Notes under the pieces: model-generated | What the model was told of the DNA's origin: nothing | The model's input: the letters and a program-made list of their open reading frames with translations, nothing else | Database searches by the model: none | In this document: piece after piece, positions 43,597-45,436 of the stretch | Layout of the letters: the number at the start of each line of letters is the position of its first letter | How positions within the stretch are numbered: the stretch's first letter is position 1 | Translations under genes and position numbers: made by a program | Source of the DNA: Flavobacteriaceae bacterium | GTDB taxonomy: Bacteria > Bacteroidota > Bacteroidia > Flavobacteriales > Flavobacteriaceae | Assembly: GCA_019634365.1 (NCBI GenBank) | Contig: JAHQVM010000053.1 | Span: forward strand, 1-45,436 | Length of the DNA stretch: 45,436 nt | Direction: 5' to 3'

Positions 43597-43631
43597 GCGC
43601 TTTTTTTAAGGCGTATTTTAAATACAGAATG

Positions 43632-43661
43632 CAAAGATACGCGATTGCAAGAACTCACAAA
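43632..43661 (-). promoter_or_regulatory. Promoter for folE
   Basis: On the minus strand TTTG (43658-43661), 18 bases, then TATCTTTG (43632-43639), a match to the Bacteroidota consensus, 35 bases before the folE ATG. The promoter therefore looks intact although the gene is interrupted. Confidence 0.75.
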
Positions 43662-43747
43662 AAACTAACAAATGCTTTTTGAGGCTTTTCGGAAGTAACA
43701 TTTTCATAAAAATTTCTTAATTTTCGCGAATTATACCCTCAATTATT

Positions 43748-45436
43748 ATGAAAAAGTTAATCCCCAATTGCCTATTAACCTTGCTATTCCTATGTGGTTT
43801 TCTTACACCTGTCATAGCACAGGGCCCAGGAAGCCTTTTCGTGGACGCAGGTCCGGACGTTACGATCGATTGTTCTACGGCAACTTGTGCAGATATTACA
43901 GCTACTTTTTTGGAAACCTTCGACACCTCGGGGTCAAGCTATACAGTGAACTCAATTCCGTTTACACCACCTTTTCCTTTTGATGGCCTTGCAAATCCTT
44001 TAAATCCAGATATAGATGATGCTTGGTCGGATGTAGATAACTTGCCTTTTGAGTTTTGTTTCTTCGGAAATTTGGAAGACCAATTTCAGGTGGGATCCAA
44101 TGGGGTAATTCGTTTCGATGTGGATGCATCCGATACCTCTAATGCTTGGGCTTTCTCTGAAGATCTTCCCAACAATACGAACGATGCATTAGGGGAAGCC
44201 AATGTTTTTACGCCAGTTCATGATATAGATCCCTCTGTATCTGGAACAGAAGAAATCGCATACGAGGTACTTGGAGTATTCCCCAATAGGGTTTTAGTAG
44301 TTTCCTATTTCAATGTTCCAATGTTTAGTTGCAATAGTTTGTTAGCAACTCATATGGCAGTGTTCTACGAATTTTCGAATGTAATCGAGATATACATCAA
44401 GGACAAACCAACCTGTGCATGGAATGGAGGTGCATCTGCTTTGGGGATCCAGAATAATGCCGGGGATACGGCATATGTGCCACCCGGAAGAAACACCTCC
44501 GATGGTCCATGGACAACCAATGATGAAGCTTGGAGCTTCGAACCTGTCGGGCCGCCAACCTATGTATTCGAATGGTTGGATTCTACAGGGACCGTAATAG
44601 GGACAACACCGACCTTGAATGTTTGCCCTTCAGGAACCGAAATCTATACCGCTAGGGTCACATGGACCAATACCTGTAATGGAGATGTGGTGACCCTAAC
44701 TGATGATGTTGTTGTCTTCTCCAATGGGCCCTTTGTAATAGATTTGGGTCCCGATATTGAGACCTGTGAAGCAGACGATATCATATTGGATGCAGGAGTA
44801 AGTGCACCGGCTGGAACCACCTATGAATGGTTCTTTAATGGGGTTTCCCAAGGGCCACCTTCTACCACAGCTCCAACTTTTACGGTTACAGCACCAAACC
44901 CTGGAACCTATTCTGTAGAAGCAATAGATCCTTCCGATCCAACATGCCCAGTGTTGGATAGTATAGAAATAACCTTTTACGATCCATTAATTGTGGATAA
45001 TACTATTGGGCCTATTATTGAGTGTGATCCGGACAGTGATGGTTTTACTGAATTCGATCTTACCCTAGTAGATCCCTTGATTACATTAGGAAATCCAGAT
45101 TATGTGGTAACCTATCACGGTACTTTGATCAATGCAGAATTGAATCAGTTGCCATTAATGAATCCATATGTAAACGATAGCCCATACAATGATGTACCTA
45201 TTACCGATACTGCCGACCCAGGATATGGAACTGGTGGTGTTTGGGCTAGGGTTGCAAGCTTAACTACCCCTTGTACGGCTATTGTTCCGTTTGCATTAGA
45301 AGTTCGTGACAGTCCAATGGCTGTTACGCCTTCAGCTCCTTTGCGCCGTTGCGACGACGATGGTGCTGAGGACGGTTTTGCCCAGTTCGACCTTACGGTT
45401 GTTGAGCCCGAGGTCTTGGGCGGCATGCCCCCTTTG
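43748..45436 (+). CDS. Large exported repeat protein, probably T9SS-secreted (3' end outside window)
   Basis: The frame from the ATG at 43748 stays open for all 563 codons to the window end. It begins with a signal peptide (MKKLIPNCLLTLLFLCGF, cleaved near IAQG). The first ~230 mature residues form a globular beta domain (FCFFGN, GSNGVIRFD, ALGIQNNAGDTAY), then Ig/PKD-like units with paired Cys. From codon 426 the repeats carry CDPDSDGFTEFDLTL and, 109 residues later, CDDDGAEDGFAQFDLT. This repeat style is typical of flavobacterial surface proteins with T9SS type B sorting tails, but the tail itself is outside. It is divergent from folE. Confidence 0.88.
   Translation, partial: MKKLIPNCLLTLLFLCGFLTPVIAQGPGSLFVDAGPDVTIDCSTATCADITATFLETFDTSGSSYTVNSIPFTPPFPFDGLANPLNPDIDDAWSDVDNLPFEFCFFGNLEDQFQVGSNGVIRFDVDASDTSNAWAFSEDLPNNTNDALGEANVFTPVHDIDPSVSGTEEIAYEVLGVFPNRVLVVSYFNVPMFSCNSLLATHMAVFYEFSNVIEIYIKDKPTCAWNGGASALGIQNNAGDTAYVPPGRNTSDGPWTTNDEAWSFEPVGPPTYVFEWLDSTGTVIGTTPTLNVCPSGTEIYTARVTWTNTCNGDVVTLTDDVVVFSNGPFVIDLGPDIETCEADDIILDAGVSAPAGTTYEWFFNGVSQGPPSTTAPTFTVTAPNPGTYSVEAIDPSDPTCPVLDSIEITFYDPLIVDNTIGPIIECDPDSDGFTEFDLTLVDPLITLGNPDYVVTYHGTLINAELNQLPLMNPYVNDSPYNDVPITDTADPGYGTGGVWARVASLTTPCTAIVPFALEVRDSPMAVTPSAPLRRCDDDGAEDGFAQFDLTVVEPEVLGGMPPL

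Overview
The window looks like ordinary chromosome of a marine-type member of the Flavobacteriaceae (Bacteroidota). The evidence is: a fused SecDF, a Por/type IX (T9SS) sorting tail, a large T9SS-style repeat protein, an ECF sigma/FecR/TonB-receptor operon, surface lipoproteins with acid-rich residues after the lipidated Cys, moderate GC (low to mid 40s % by eye), and promoters of the Bacteroidota type (TTTG, 18-20 nt, TAnnTTTG). I see no insertion sequence, phage, CRISPR array, rRNA or tRNA, and no gene-free stretch longer than 300 bases (the longest is 31754-32031, upstream of gyrB).

Layout. 1-1590: 3' part of argS. 1592-6082 (minus): a lipoprotein, a NarL-type response regulator with its TPR histidine kinase, a secreted protein gene broken by an in-frame TAG, and another small secreted protein. 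6204-11710 (minus): ECF sigma factor, FecR, TonB-dependent receptor and secreted M28 peptidase, probably one operon. 11796-15487 (plus): divergently, a lipoprotein and two FAS1 (fasciclin) surface lipoproteins. 15566-18517: a TPR membrane protein, ffh and folD. 18586-22956: small MotA/ExbB-like protein, a LytS/LytR pair, AI-2E family permease, VOC protein and a small exported protein. 23010-25170: a T9SS-secreted NHL-repeat protein and a membrane-bound LytTR regulator, with a phased TGCAG repeat array between them. 25222-31753: lipoprotein, HerA-like ATPase, lipoprotein RidA, two paralogous secreted proteins, queE with an AraC/GyrI regulator, and a DUF2911 protein. 32032-39684 (plus): gyrB, mdh, a lipoprotein, a SecD-P1-like single-span protein and secDF. 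39750-43596 (minus): DUF192 lipoprotein, lgt, yidD, cysS and a folE interrupted by an in-frame TAG. 43748 to the end (plus): the start of a large exported repeat protein.

How the genes work together. Housekeeping genes (argS, ffh, folD, gyrB, mdh, secDF, lgt, yidD, cysS, folE, queE) are interleaved with envelope genes. Ffh, SecDF, Lgt and YidD serve protein export and lipoprotein maturation, and many neighbours are their clients. FolD and FolE belong to folate/pterin metabolism; FolE also feeds queuosine synthesis, where QueE acts. The sigma/FecR/TonB/M28 operon facing the FAS1 lipoproteins looks like one surface-signalling and uptake locus, but its substrate cannot be read from sequence.

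The most unusual observations are two otherwise intact genes each stopped by one TAG in a CTAG context (folE and a secreted protein), the 21-bp-phased repeat array beside the LytTR membrane regulator, a stand-alone protein resembling the SecD P1 domain directly upstream of secDF, and a RidA deaminase that appears to be lipid-anchored.
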